Source: Paraspadella gotoi (lineage: Eukaryota > Chaetognatha). From it: DNA of 64,000 bases. The notes beneath the pieces are model-generated. The model had not been told where the DNA came from and ran no database searches. It saw nothing but the letters and a program-made list of their open reading frames with translations. Shown here piece by piece: positions 35,600 to 44,834 of the stretch; position 1 is the stretch's first letter, and each line of letters starts with the position of its first letter. The stretch lies in assembly GCA_051294375.1 (NCBI GenBank), contig JBJCIZ010000744.1, forward strand, positions 1,540,262-1,604,261, in the 5' to 3' direction. The position numbers and the translations under genes are program-made.

Positions 35600-38500
35600 C
35601 CTCTCCCTCCACTTCCTCCCCAGTTCGAAGACGACGACGACGACGACCTCCTCGACGGCGAATTCCGCACCCACCCTTACCTCACCCGGATGTTATCGAC
35701 GAGCACGCCATCCGGGCTCGACGATCCCGAGATGGACGTCTTGAGGTGGAAAGTGGGTGAAATGTGGGGAAGAATTTAAGATGATGATGATGTTTATTAG
35801 AGCAACAATTTTTGTTAAAAGAAAGTTGTATTGCAACGGGGGGACATGTGTGATGCCTGGGGTGTGAGGCATCTCCCGACAGCTGGCGCACAGGGCTTTG
35901 GACCTACAGTGACCACCCCATGTCACTGGCGTGTTTATGCCAACACCATCACACTTTAACCAGCGTGACCGTGAGGGGATTGAACTCACGGTTGGTGAAT
36001 GAGTAATTAGCTGTCCAAGCCAATGGGACGAGCTGAGTTTTACCAAGCTATACGGGAAGCGAATTTAGGATTCGCCACAGTTGATTAAATTGATGATAAA
36101 ATAAATCGTTCCTGTAATAAAATCACGTTTTCTTTTAATCAAAACGCAACGAAACGAAAGCAAAAATACAATGATGATGATGATGATGATGATGATTTTT
36201 TTACAATTGTGGATATAGTCGCTACTCCACCCAAGAATGTTAGCATTGAACCTGTTAATAAGTGAAAATTATCCTCCATGCCTCACCCTCCATGCCTCAT
36301 TGCCTCACCCTTCTCCCTCCGCAAAGAAATCCTCCCCAGAGTCACGCTCGTTTCTCCCGCGTCGTCAGCCTCGACTCTTCCCCTGGTCCGGTCACGACGG
36401 ACAAATTTGCCGCGGGTTAGTTAATAGTTAGTCTGCAAAATTGTAGTAATATTTAATATCGTCTTTTATTCTCTTTTTTTTTGTTTTTGTATTTTTTTTT
36501 TTGTCAGGCGGTAAATCTGTGGACGACGATCGCCTGGTGACTGAACGACGCCAGCGCCTGTGGACTGGCGACGGCGTCAAGGGCGGCGCCAGGTTAGGGG
36601 GGGGCGATAGATTAGATTGACGAGAACGGATTGGGATATAAGTCCGTAATGGTATCAATCAGTTTGATTAATTGATTGGATGATGTGTTTTGACGTGTGT
36701 TGTCAAAATAATATGACAAGTGAAGCCATGAAATAAAGTCGTTATAGTAATCAAACATGAAAAAAAAACCGGTTGGCCATCTTTATTCCGTCTAATATTT
36801 TCTATCAACCTTATCTTGCTTCTTCATCCTTTTTTTTTTCCCCCACCTTTTTTTCTTTATCTTACTCTGTAATCTTCATTCTTCTTCCATCATTTTACTT
36901 CTTTCTTTTTTTCTCTCTGTCCTTTTCTTTCCCTTTTTTCTATCCCCTCACTCTCTCTCCTCACTCTCTCTCCATCTCTTTCTCTCCCCCCCCCCAACAT
37001 CTCTCTCTCTCCATATCTCTGATCTCTCCAATCCTTGACTCCAGACTCGTGGAGGCCCTCTGGAACCACGCGACGTCCGACTCGGAGGAATTGAGTTTCG
37101 TCGCCGGCGAAAGACTCGTCGTCGTCGATGCCACCGACGAACATTGGTGGTACGGGGCCAGGCTGGAGCAGGTAGGAGGAGTTTGGCTGGCGCAGGTTAG
37201 GGGCGGCCTGGCTGGAGCAGGGTAGGTTCGGGCTGGTTGGAACAGGTTAGGGGCGGCCTGGCTGGAGCAGGGTACGTTCGGGATGGTTGGAGCAGGTTAG
37301 GTTCGGGCTGGTTGTTGCAGGTTAGGGGCGGGCTGGCTGGAGTAGGTTAGGGGTGGGCTTTCTGGACCACTTGCTGCAGCAGTTAGATCTTCTTTCAAGT
37401 GCATCCGGCTAAATTAGCTATCTCAGTTGAATGAATTTGCTTTAAGCTGGAAGAGCTTAGGCCCTATAGTCCGACTTGAAGCTGGTTCTTGTCGCGATCG
37501 AAGGGAGTTATATCGTGAATCGTGAATCTCCAAAGATCGAGATTGATCAAGAAAAGATCTCCCTCATCTCCTCATCCCATCCCGTTCCAACCTCAGGACG
37601 ACACTCCCTCCCCCTCTTCCCCCTCTTCCCCGCCTTCTTCCGTCGACGACCGCCGTCCGGTCCCGCGCCGGAGCCGCCTCGGTTGGAATCCCGGCAATCA
37701 CGTCGCCCTCTGCACCATTCCGGGTGAGACTTCTTAGTTTTATTATAATTGTGAATAATGAATGAAAAAGAGACTGAGAGATTCTTGAAATCTTGCAAGG
37801 GTGTCCTACCATGTTGTCTCGTTAAAAAGGGCGGGAGGGCCATAAATAAACTTGGGAAGAGAGATAGCTTGTTTATTAAATAAATGGATTCTTTATATTG
37901 TTTGTAACTCGTAACATATTAATTTTATTTTTTTCTCCCCCCCCCCTATCGTTTAAAAGATTTCCTCGAATCGGAAGTGGACATCGACTTGAAGGATCGC
38001 GAACGCCGACGACCGAGTTGGACTCGACCACGCCGACCATTTGACGCCGGGGTGAGACGGCGGCGCGAGGGTTTATTGAATATGCCACACCCTGTTATAA
38101 TATTTATTAATTAATTAATTTTCGTTGATATCGTCCCTAATTTTCCTCAGAACTCCTAAGAAATTCTTCTCGGAATCCAAGTCGACGCGAGACGACGGCG
38201 TCTTCGAGAAGATTCATACAGTTTAGTGTTAAATAATTATGTATATCTATTTTAATATTAGTTAAAAATGTCAATTTTAAACTTATCCGTTTCAGCTCCG
38301 CACCTCTCGCCGGGCAAGAGCCCCGCCCTCGTCCGTCAAGAGCGAATGAGATCCGCGGTCATCGACGAACTCGTCAATGTTGAGAACGACTTCGCCAGGC
38401 ATCTCAAGGTGAAAGGGGGGCGGACCACCGTGCGTCAATTATTTTATATCATTACTAATTAAATACTTAAAAAAGTATTTTTGAAAATTTAAATCCTTAA

Positions 38501-39898
38501 CTTCCAATCAAATCGAATCAAAAAAGATATGAGTCATTGAGACAGTTTCACCTGTGCATAAGAATAATATTATATATTATATATTGGTTGTACCAATTTC
38601 ATTAAGATATGAGTTGAATTGCTACAATATGCAAATGAGATTGAGGAAATCCTCCTTTCTCCCCATTCATCCCCCAGGACGTGGTGGAGGGCTACCTCCT
38701 CCCCTGCCGGTCTCGCCCCGACCTTTTCGACTCGGATCTCGTCGCCGCCGTCTTCGGCAACGTCGAACGCATCCTCGAGTTTCAGGAGGAGTTCGTCGCG
38801 GATCTCCAACGCGCCGTCCACTCAGAGGTTGGAGGAAGTTGGGGGGAGCCATAGCCTTTTACTTTATTTGTCAGCTAAATCAATTAAGATATGACATTGA
38901 ATGAATATTTTTTTTATTTCCACTTTCTCATTTAATCCAGGTCCGCCACCGGTCCTGCGTCGGCGCCTCATTTCTCAGAAATCGGGAAAAGTTCGAGGTT
39001 TACTCCGAGTATTGCAACAATCATCAGAACGCCATCATCACTCTAGTCAAACTCACCACCGAGACGGCGGACGCCAGGCAGGTAAGTGCGGCAGTCCATG
39101 GGGGATTTGTTGGCAGTAAATATGTAATAATTTTGAATTATTATACTAATAAACAGGCAAATCTTAAACTAGTTATTCCCTCGCTTTGTTTATTTTTTTT
39201 TTCGCAGTACCGTCTGTTTTTCGAAGGATGTCGCCTCCTGAGGAAGATGATGCCAATTTCTTTGGAAGGTGAGAAAAGATAATTCCGAAAGTTATTATAA
39301 GCTTTTTTTGTTTTTATCCTGTCTATTTTTAAATGTATGCTACGGCCAAGATTAGTAGTTGACCTCGATTTTTTCAATTTTTAACCCAGGTTTCCTTTTG
39401 ACTCCTGTCCAAAGAATCTGCAAATATCCTCTTCAACTCAACGAACTCCTCAAACACACGCCTTACTCTCATCCGGGTACCGTATATGGGGTTTTATCCC
39501 GCCTTTTTTCAATGCAACTAGAATCTCCTTTGGGGGCTTCCGACCCTCAGTGACACCTCCTGTCACTGGCGCGGTTACCCTAGGAGGGTCTCGCTTTGCC
39601 AACGCAGAGGGAACGATGGAGGATGTGAGGCGGTGTGAATATACCGCCACAATATATTATTGTAATTTATATTTGAACCCCATTTGACAGACCACTCGGA
39701 CGTGACGGAGGCGTTGGCGGCGATGAAGGACATTGCGACGATGATCAACGATCGTCGATCGAGGATCGAAGGACTCGAGTCGCTCGTCAGGTTGTGCTCT
39801 TGCTCTTGATGATGATGATGATGTTGAAAACTCTTTTGCTGATGACGTTGCAGATGCGGTTAATTCTGAATGCGGAAGGGAAGTCGTTGATGGTATTA

Positions 39899-39935
<37 letters not shown>

Positions 39936-41095
39936 TCTCTCCACAGAAACACACCCACAGGTTGCAAGAGAGTTTCGACGAATGGGAAGGACGATCCTTG
40001 GTCGCCGATAGCTCCGTCCTCGTTCATCAGGTTCATCTCCTATGAATCTTGATTTAAATCTTATTCTAAATACTGATCTAAATCTTATTTAAAATCCAAA
40101 TTTCATCGCCAAACGAAACTGTGAAAATTATCAAATCCCGCAGGGCGACATTTGCCGAGTGAGTGAATCGGGTTGGGTGAAGCAACTCTACCTCTTTCTC
40201 TTCGATCATCAGTTGATTTATTGCAAGAAGGAGTTGCTCAAGAATCGATACGTGTACAAGGGCAGAATTCGCACCAGTCGGGTATTACGAATCTTTGCAA
40301 TTTTATACATTTTTTTCAATTTATACTATGATATTAAGTGGCACATAGATACTTAAATATATATTTCAACATGCACAATCTTTTATTTTATTACAGGGGT
40401 TGCCTTACATTTATAGGATTTCTTTTTATTTTATTTTATTCTCATTTTAATTAAAATATTATTATTTATTGATCTTTAATAATAATTTTTCAGATGCAGA
40501 CGACGTTTTTACCCGACGGTAGGGATCCCGATTTCGACGTGGTCGTCCGCAACGCTTGGAAATGTTTCGACGGAGGAACGACGACGACGAAGGCGAATCA
40601 CAACAACAACAATCAGAAGAAGCATCAGAGGAGCAACTCGTTGTTGTTGCCTGGTGAGACGAAATTTGGCGGAATATGAGGCTTTATGAGAGTTTGTAAG
40701 AAAATGAGCGAGTTTAAAGAGTCTGAAAGAGTAAAAAAAAAAAATCTAAAAAAGTCTGAAAGAGTCTGAGATAGCTCCAAGAGTCTCTAAAGGAACGGTG
40801 AGGGTCTGTGTTTTACTCAGTCTGAAAGATGAGAGTCTGTGAGAATTAAAAGTATTTAATATTGGAGATGGAGAGTTGAATTTTGTTATCTCCTTTTCCT
40901 TTAGCTTTCAAAACCCCCACCCTCCCCCCCCACGCCTCTGTCCTCCCCTTTTCCCCCTGCCAGGTCAACCCCTCTGCTTCCTCTTCTACGCAAAATCCAA
41001 AGGCGACGCCGCCAAATGGAAATCTGCCTTCGAAGAGGAGAGGAGAATCGTCGCAGATGATGAAACCAAGGGCTTTCACGTCCCAGCTTATATAA

Positions 41096-41164
<69 letters not shown>

Positions 41165-43412
41165 GATACATCAGTCAGGGGCGAGATGGCTTGTTTATTA
41201 AATGCACGAATAATTTTTATTTTGGTTGTCCCAGTTTTATGTACGTTAATTATTATTTAAATGTGCCCAAAGCCCATATCATTCCCCTTTTTCTACTCCC
41301 AGAAACTCTGTTGCTGTTCTCAAGTCGAAGAAGGCTGAGAAGCCGTCGCGTGGGAAAGTCATGGGGTCTTCGCTGAGCGGGTCCTCATTAAAGTGAGTCT
41401 TTTGGGTCTTAAGGGGATCTAGTAACCAGGGAGTAAAAAGGTTAAAGCATAACGTTTAAATTCAATTTGTTTTTTTTTTATATTTTTTTTTATTAAAAAA
41501 ATTTATTTTTAATTTTTTTTATTATGAGAATTTTCCTTTTATTTTCTATAAAAATTAATTTTAATTTAAAATTAAAAAAATTTTAATTTTTTTAAAAATA
41601 AATTAAAAATAATTTTTAAAAATATTTTTGAGTAATTTTATATAAGTATAAATATAAAATATATATATAAATATATAAATTTTTAAAAAAGATTAATTAA
41701 AATTTGTTTCCATAATTATTAATTTTTTGTTTTTGTTATAATAAAATATTTTTTTTTATTTTCCCCTGAAAAAATTATTAATTATTATCATTCAATTTTT
41801 TTTAATGATAGATTATTAAGCTAATAATATCATTTTTATCATTGAGTCCCCTTAATGATATAAATTAAATTTTTATATGAATAACATCCGATTATCTTTT
41901 TTTTCTGTTTAAATGTTCAATTTTGAATTTTTTTCATTTCGTTTTTATTTTCTTCCTTTTTTTTTTTTGTATTTCTTCTATTTTTCCTAGTACAATATGC
42001 AAATGGTTTAATTTCTCTCCCTTTCCGCAGAACCATCGTCGGCCTCGGAAAAGTCGGGGAGAAGAAATCTAAATCGTCATCGAGTCTCGGACGATCGAGG
42101 AACATCTTCGACGAAGGTCAGGGTTCGACTATTAAGTCTTTCTTATTTTAAATATATTTTATTTATTAATTTATTTATTAATTTAATTTTGTTTATCACT
42201 CAATCCTACTTTCAATTATTAATTCGGCCTTTTATTCTGTAATTCATTCATTAATTCATTTCATGATTTATTTATTTGTTAACTTTTACATTCACCTATT
42301 TTGTCATTCATTCATTAATCCAATCATTTATACACTTATTCATTCATTACCCTCATTCATTCAATCATTCATTCCCAATTCCATTACAACAGCTCCCCTT
42401 ACGATCGAGGCCGCGCAAGAGATCGTCCGCGGACCGGAAGCCGCCGCCACGCCCCTCCACGACGCCGCCGTACGCCCCAACGACGCCGAAAGTCGGACCG
42501 AAGTCGGCGGCGTCATTTCAAAGGCATTGAGCGGCGTCGATGAGAACGACAACGAAAACGTCGAGTTTGGGAAGAATCACAGGTACCTTTAGTAATTTTA
42601 AAATTGATATTAGTATTACATTAATATGCAATTAATCTTATTAAATACCACAATATGCAAAAAATTTCTGTCCGGCTCCATTTACAGCGCGTCTTCAAAC
42701 GTCGATGGCGTCGTACTCGTGGAGGGACATCCGGTTAAACTGCGTCGCGCCGGAAAGAAAGGATCCCGGCGTCGGGCAGACCATTTGCCGCCGCCGGCGC
42801 CGCGCCAGCCGAACAGGCCGCTCTCGGTGCCGACGCCGGCCGGGATTTTACGGGCGAAGAGCAATTCTCTTCCGAGGTGAGGGAAAGAGATAGAGAGAAA
42901 CAGACGTAGAGAAAGAGAGAGAAAAAGAAAAAGCCTTTATTAAAAAAAATTTCCCCTTCTCTCTTAATCCTTGGTCTATTTTTCGTTTTCCCACTCTTCC
43001 TTTCCTCTTTTCATTCTTCTTTACTTTTTATTTTTTCTTTCCTCCTTTTCACTCCCCAATTTTTATTTCTTTTTCTTTATAATTCCTTATTATTTTCTCC
43101 TCTTTCATGTTTGTTTTCTTCTCTTTCCTTCCTTCCTCTTTCCTTCCTCCCTCTTTCCTTCCTCTTTCCTTCCTTCCTCTTTCCTTCCTCCCTCTTTCCT
43201 TCCTTCCTTTTTCCTTCCTTCTTCTTTCCTTCCTCCCTCTTTCCTTCCTCCTTCTTTCCTTCCTCCCTCTTTCCTTCCTCCCTACTTTCAGATCCGCCAA
43301 TTTGTCTCAAGAGGTTTTAATGGAAGCGAAGGAGGAAGATGAAGAGTCGAAAATGGGGAAGAGGAGTTGGATGTCGCAGTTGAGAAAGTGGAACGTGAGG
43401 ACGAAGACGTGA
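27002..43412 (+). CDS. SH3-DH-PH Rho guanine nucleotide exchange factor, Asef/collybistin (ARHGEF4/ARHGEF9/SPATA13) family
   Basis: A multidomain Rho-family exchange factor, assembled here from 34 exons (about 2,400 residues). Order: a low-complexity N-terminal region of about 1,650 residues, SH3, DH, PH, and a basic C-terminal tail. The SH3-DH-PH order and the strong DH ([15 protein letters not shown]) and PH ([27 protein letters not shown]) motifs place it in the Asef/SPATA13/collybistin group, which activates Cdc42 or Rac; collybistin also binds gephyrin. I cannot choose between the vertebrate paralogues, since invertebrates may have one. The start at 27,002 is chosen because splice phases of exons 1 to 3 then agree and no earlier in-frame start is obvious. 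Most exon phases agree; one-base discrepancies remain at exons 2, 14, 18, 19 and 26 and look like sequence errors. Stop TGA at 43,410-43,412; AATAAA at 43,453-43,458. Confidence 0.85.
30228..36592 (+). CDS. RhoGEF exons 4-15: acidic and Ser/Pro-rich linker region
   Basis: Exons: 30,228-30,423; 31,446-31,623; 32,119-32,964; 33,188-33,302; 33,584-33,652; 33,728-33,795; 33,914-34,008; 34,331-34,434; 34,989-35,174; 35,269-35,452; 35,624-35,752; 36,508-36,592. The phases connect [15 protein letters not shown] across the 31,623/32,119 junction to [15 protein letters not shown], which supports that frame. Other notable stretches are an asparagine-rich block (about 32,300-32,390), [21 protein letters not shown] (a possible SH3 ligand near a family SH3), [11 protein letters not shown], and strongly acidic runs ([17 protein letters not shown]). 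The end of exon 14 is uncertain: phase needs a one-base change or a donor a few bases later. No known domain is visible. Confidence 0.65.
34610..34790 (+). repeat. SINE-like dispersed repeat (tRNA-like box)
   Basis: In the intron between RhoGEF exons 11 and 12. It contains CATTAGCGGCCATTGGTGCC and, about 55 bases on, GGTCCTGGGTTTTAGCCC, spaced like the A and B boxes of a pol III promoter. The B-box resemblance is imperfect. It is followed by a short GGGACGGGGCGCTTAAC stretch and an ATGATGTTACAG tail. Confidence 0.45.
34797..34917 (+). repeat. about 58-bp tandem duplication
   Basis: Two near-identical units containing AATAATTACTGTCTCTTCAA, just after the SINE-like repeat. Copy 1 also has two degraded units (about 16,510-16,620), so the duplication predates the copy split. 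Confidence 0.8.
35561..35598 (+). repeat. (CT)n microsatellite in acceptor tract of RhoGEF exon 14
   Basis: A CT dinucleotide run 26 bases before the 3' splice site at 35,623; it serves as the polypyrimidine tract. Confidence 0.95.
35835..36040 (-). repeat. SINE-like element, tRNA-derived, minus strand
   Basis: About 190 bp shared with 63,050-63,250: CATCTCCCGACAGCTGGCGC, GTCACTGGCGTGTTTATGCC and TAACCAGCGTGACCGTGAGG. At its right end the minus strand reads like a tRNA TpsiC arm, and the 63-kb copy preserves a GGGTTCAATCCC B box better. It lies in the intron before RhoGEF exon 15. Confidence 0.65.
37045..37723 (+). CDS. RhoGEF exons 16-17: SH3 domain with a long inserted loop
   Basis: Exon 16 (37,045-37,171) encodes the first part of an SH3 fold: [18 protein letters not shown], then [19 protein letters not shown], with the paired tryptophans of the SH3 ligand face. 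Exon 17 (37,597-37,723) should carry the second part. It begins with about 26 Ser/Pro/Arg-rich residues before [12 protein letters not shown], equivalent to the GWFPxxFV end of related SH3 domains. In the Asef family the SH3 domain packs on the DH-PH part and inhibits it until APC or another ligand binds; whether that applies here is inference. Confidence 0.8.
37161..37360 (+). repeat. minisatellite built from the exon 16 donor junction
   Basis: The exon end plus donor, GGCTGGAGCAGGTAGG, is followed by about nine variants of the same block (GGCTGGAGCAGGGTAGG, GGTTGGAACAGGTTAGG and similar) filling the first 190 bases of the intron. Copy 1 shows the same array at about 18,694-18,890. Confidence 0.9.
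37960..39790 (+). CDS. RhoGEF exons 18-25: linker and DH (RhoGEF) catalytic domain
   Basis: Exons: 37,960-38,051; 38,152-38,221; 38,296-38,409; 38,678-38,827; 38,941-39,081; 39,208-39,268; 39,390-39,476; 39,691-39,790. The DH domain starts at [18 protein letters not shown] (conserved region 1) and continues through [36 protein letters not shown] and [20 protein letters not shown] (conserved region 3, the helix that contacts the GTPase), ending at the [17 protein letters not shown] helix. This is the nucleotide-exchange module. Small errors are visible: copy 2 has an extra G before the exon 18 donor and lacks the G of the exon 19 donor, both of which copy 1 shows correctly. Confidence 0.9.
39480..39660 (+). 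repeat. dispersed repeat shared with VPS15 intron (51,840-51,995)
   Basis: In the intron after exon 24. The block CTCAGTGACACCTCCTGTCA to TTTGCCAACGCAGAGGGAA matches the reverse complement of 51,858-51,945 with few mismatches. No protein coding is apparent. Its internal TGTCACTGGCG is also in the SINE-like elements at 35.9 and 63.1 kb. Confidence 0.75.
39902..39932 (+). repeat. (CT)n microsatellite in acceptor tract of RhoGEF exon 26
   Basis: A CT run 14 bases before the splice site at 39,946. Confidence 0.95.
39947..41096 (+). CDS. RhoGEF exons 26-29: PH domain with an Asn-rich insert
   Basis: Exons: 39,947-40,030; 40,144-40,281; 40,494-40,653; 40,964-41,096. The reading gives [10 protein letters not shown] before the PH domain, then [55 protein letters not shown], an asparagine/lysine-rich loop ending [12 protein letters not shown], then [20 protein letters not shown] (the last PH strand and C-terminal helix). 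PH domains in this family position the exchange factor at phosphoinositide membranes. Entry into exon 26 is one base out of phase, which I attribute to a sequence error nearby. The loop insert is absent from the vertebrate relatives I can recall. Confidence 0.87.
41098..41159 (+). repeat. (GA)n microsatellite starting in the exon 29 splice donor
   Basis: The donor GTGAGA continues directly into about 58 bp of GA repeats, so the microsatellite begins inside the 5' splice site. Confidence 0.95.
41303..43412 (+). CDS. RhoGEF exons 30-34: C-terminal tail
   Basis: Exons: 41,303-41,392; 42,031-42,118; 42,393-42,582; 42,688-42,876; 43,292-43,412, with consistent phases. The tail has serine-rich basic segments ([13 protein letters not shown]), an acidic/alanine segment ([18 protein letters not shown]), a proline-rich stretch ([16 protein letters not shown], a candidate SH3 ligand), and ends [17 protein letters not shown]. 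Vertebrate relatives end in a short aromatic and basic motif (SxFWxxxSRLxPFxK), which the SWMSQLRKW ending resembles loosely. The intron 41,393-42,030 is extremely AT-rich and otherwise featureless. Confidence 0.8.
43115..43286 (+). repeat. pyrimidine minisatellite before the last RhoGEF exon
   Basis: About a dozen units of 11-15 bp (CTTTCCTTCCT and CTTTCCTTCCTCCCT) running to within a few bases of the acceptor at 43,291. Open frames on either strand here are artefacts of the repeat. Confidence 0.95.
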
Positions 43413-43815
43413 GGGGGAGAAAAAGGAAATAACCTAACCCAGTGACCCTGAGAATAAAAAGACCAATATGACCCCGCGATCGGATCAGACCCCGAGGGGG
43501 GAACGTCCTGGCGAAAAAAAAAACTTGCTCGGGTCTGGGATGCGTGTCTTACCCTAATGACTCACGGATTTCGCTCTTCGAGACTTCGGAAGTTTACCAC
43601 ACAAATTGGCCTTTATCATTAAAATGAAAGGGTGAAATGATACTTATCATTCAACCAAAGATTTTTTGATCCGAGGGATACCTGGTTTGTGGTTTTCTAC
43701 CAACAAACATTATTTTTACCAGCGATTATTAGACCTATCAATTAACATTTTGCGAAAAAATGAAAAGCCTTTTTTAAATCACGGCTGTTAATTTTTGAGG
43801 AATGTATAATTAGTA

Positions 43816-43865
<50 letters not shown>

Positions 43866-44834
43866 CGGGATTACGTTAGATTAGTTTCCCAATATAATAC
43901 GTTTAAACAAATACATATAACTCTGATTACCGCGAACTATGAATTTTAAAAAAATCCTTTCATCGCTTGGATATCTTCTCTTGCTTATTCTTAGATAGTC
44001 ACAAAACATCACGTATCACAAGTTAGTGCCATTTTTTTGCCGTGTGCCTTGTTAAAGAAATTGCTCCTTCGTAATCTATTTCGTTCGTTGTTATAAATTC
44101 CGCCCTCTCTCAGTCTTCCATCCGACGAAAAATATAAAGCGCTTTCATAATTGTTAAAAATGTTACAAATTCGATCAATTTACAACAGACTTAAGTCACG
44201 CTTGTTTAAATGATAACTTGGAAAAGTACTAACTTTTTACAATAAATTATTTTATATACTTATTCGCAAGTTACATACGGGATCGTCAGTGTTTACGTAT
44301 GTCCGACTGTTTTGGCAGCGATCTTATCTTTTGGTTCTTTTTTCCCTTTCTTTCTTACTTCTTACTTCTCAAATTATTTGTTGACTATTAATTTTTCGTT
44401 AATTTCGGGTATCGCTGAGCCAAGCCTTACTTAAAGTTAAACCGTTTATTTTTGTCGGTACTAAATTGTTCGTTATCTGTTTAAATATACTCGTGCCTTT
44501 TCGAAATGTCAAAGAAATATATACCGTTTAGATTCTTAATACAACTTTTACATTGGTGTTGCTGTTTCAATTATTTCTTCTCTCTCGAAATTATTTTCTC
44601 GTAATATTTTTTCCATTTTTTTTATTACAGAGTACATGCAGTGTACACTACAGTATACAGTGTATACATATCTCGTAGATTATTATTTATTGGAAGACGA
44701 GTATTTATAAACAATATCAACGATGAGGAAACGAACTTTGCGACGAAACGAGATCGTCTGAGACTCAAGAGAAACGGATAGAGAGGGAGACAATATTATA
44801 ATAGAAATCTAAGCGCTATAGAGAGACAGAGGCG
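43413..44834. other. intergenic region between RhoGEF and VPS15
   Basis: Contains the RhoGEF poly(A) signal AATAAA (43,453-43,458), a (CT)n run (43,817-43,862), AT-rich sequence, and a cluster of short palindromes at about 44,634-44,670 (AGTGTACACT, GTATAC). It must hold the VPS15 promoter. No TATA box can be assigned and no coding exon is visible. Confidence 0.55.

Noticed and set aside
43049-43310. Charged KERGRKE-type frames on the minus strand and SFLPPSF-type frames on the plus strand
   Set aside because: They are translations of the pyrimidine minisatellite before the last RhoGEF exon.
44634-44670. Short palindromes (AGTGTACACT, GTATAC) as a specific regulatory site
   Set aside because: They lie 165-200 bases before the VPS15 start codon, but they are short, AT-rich and unmatched to any site I know, so they are only mentioned in the intergenic entry.
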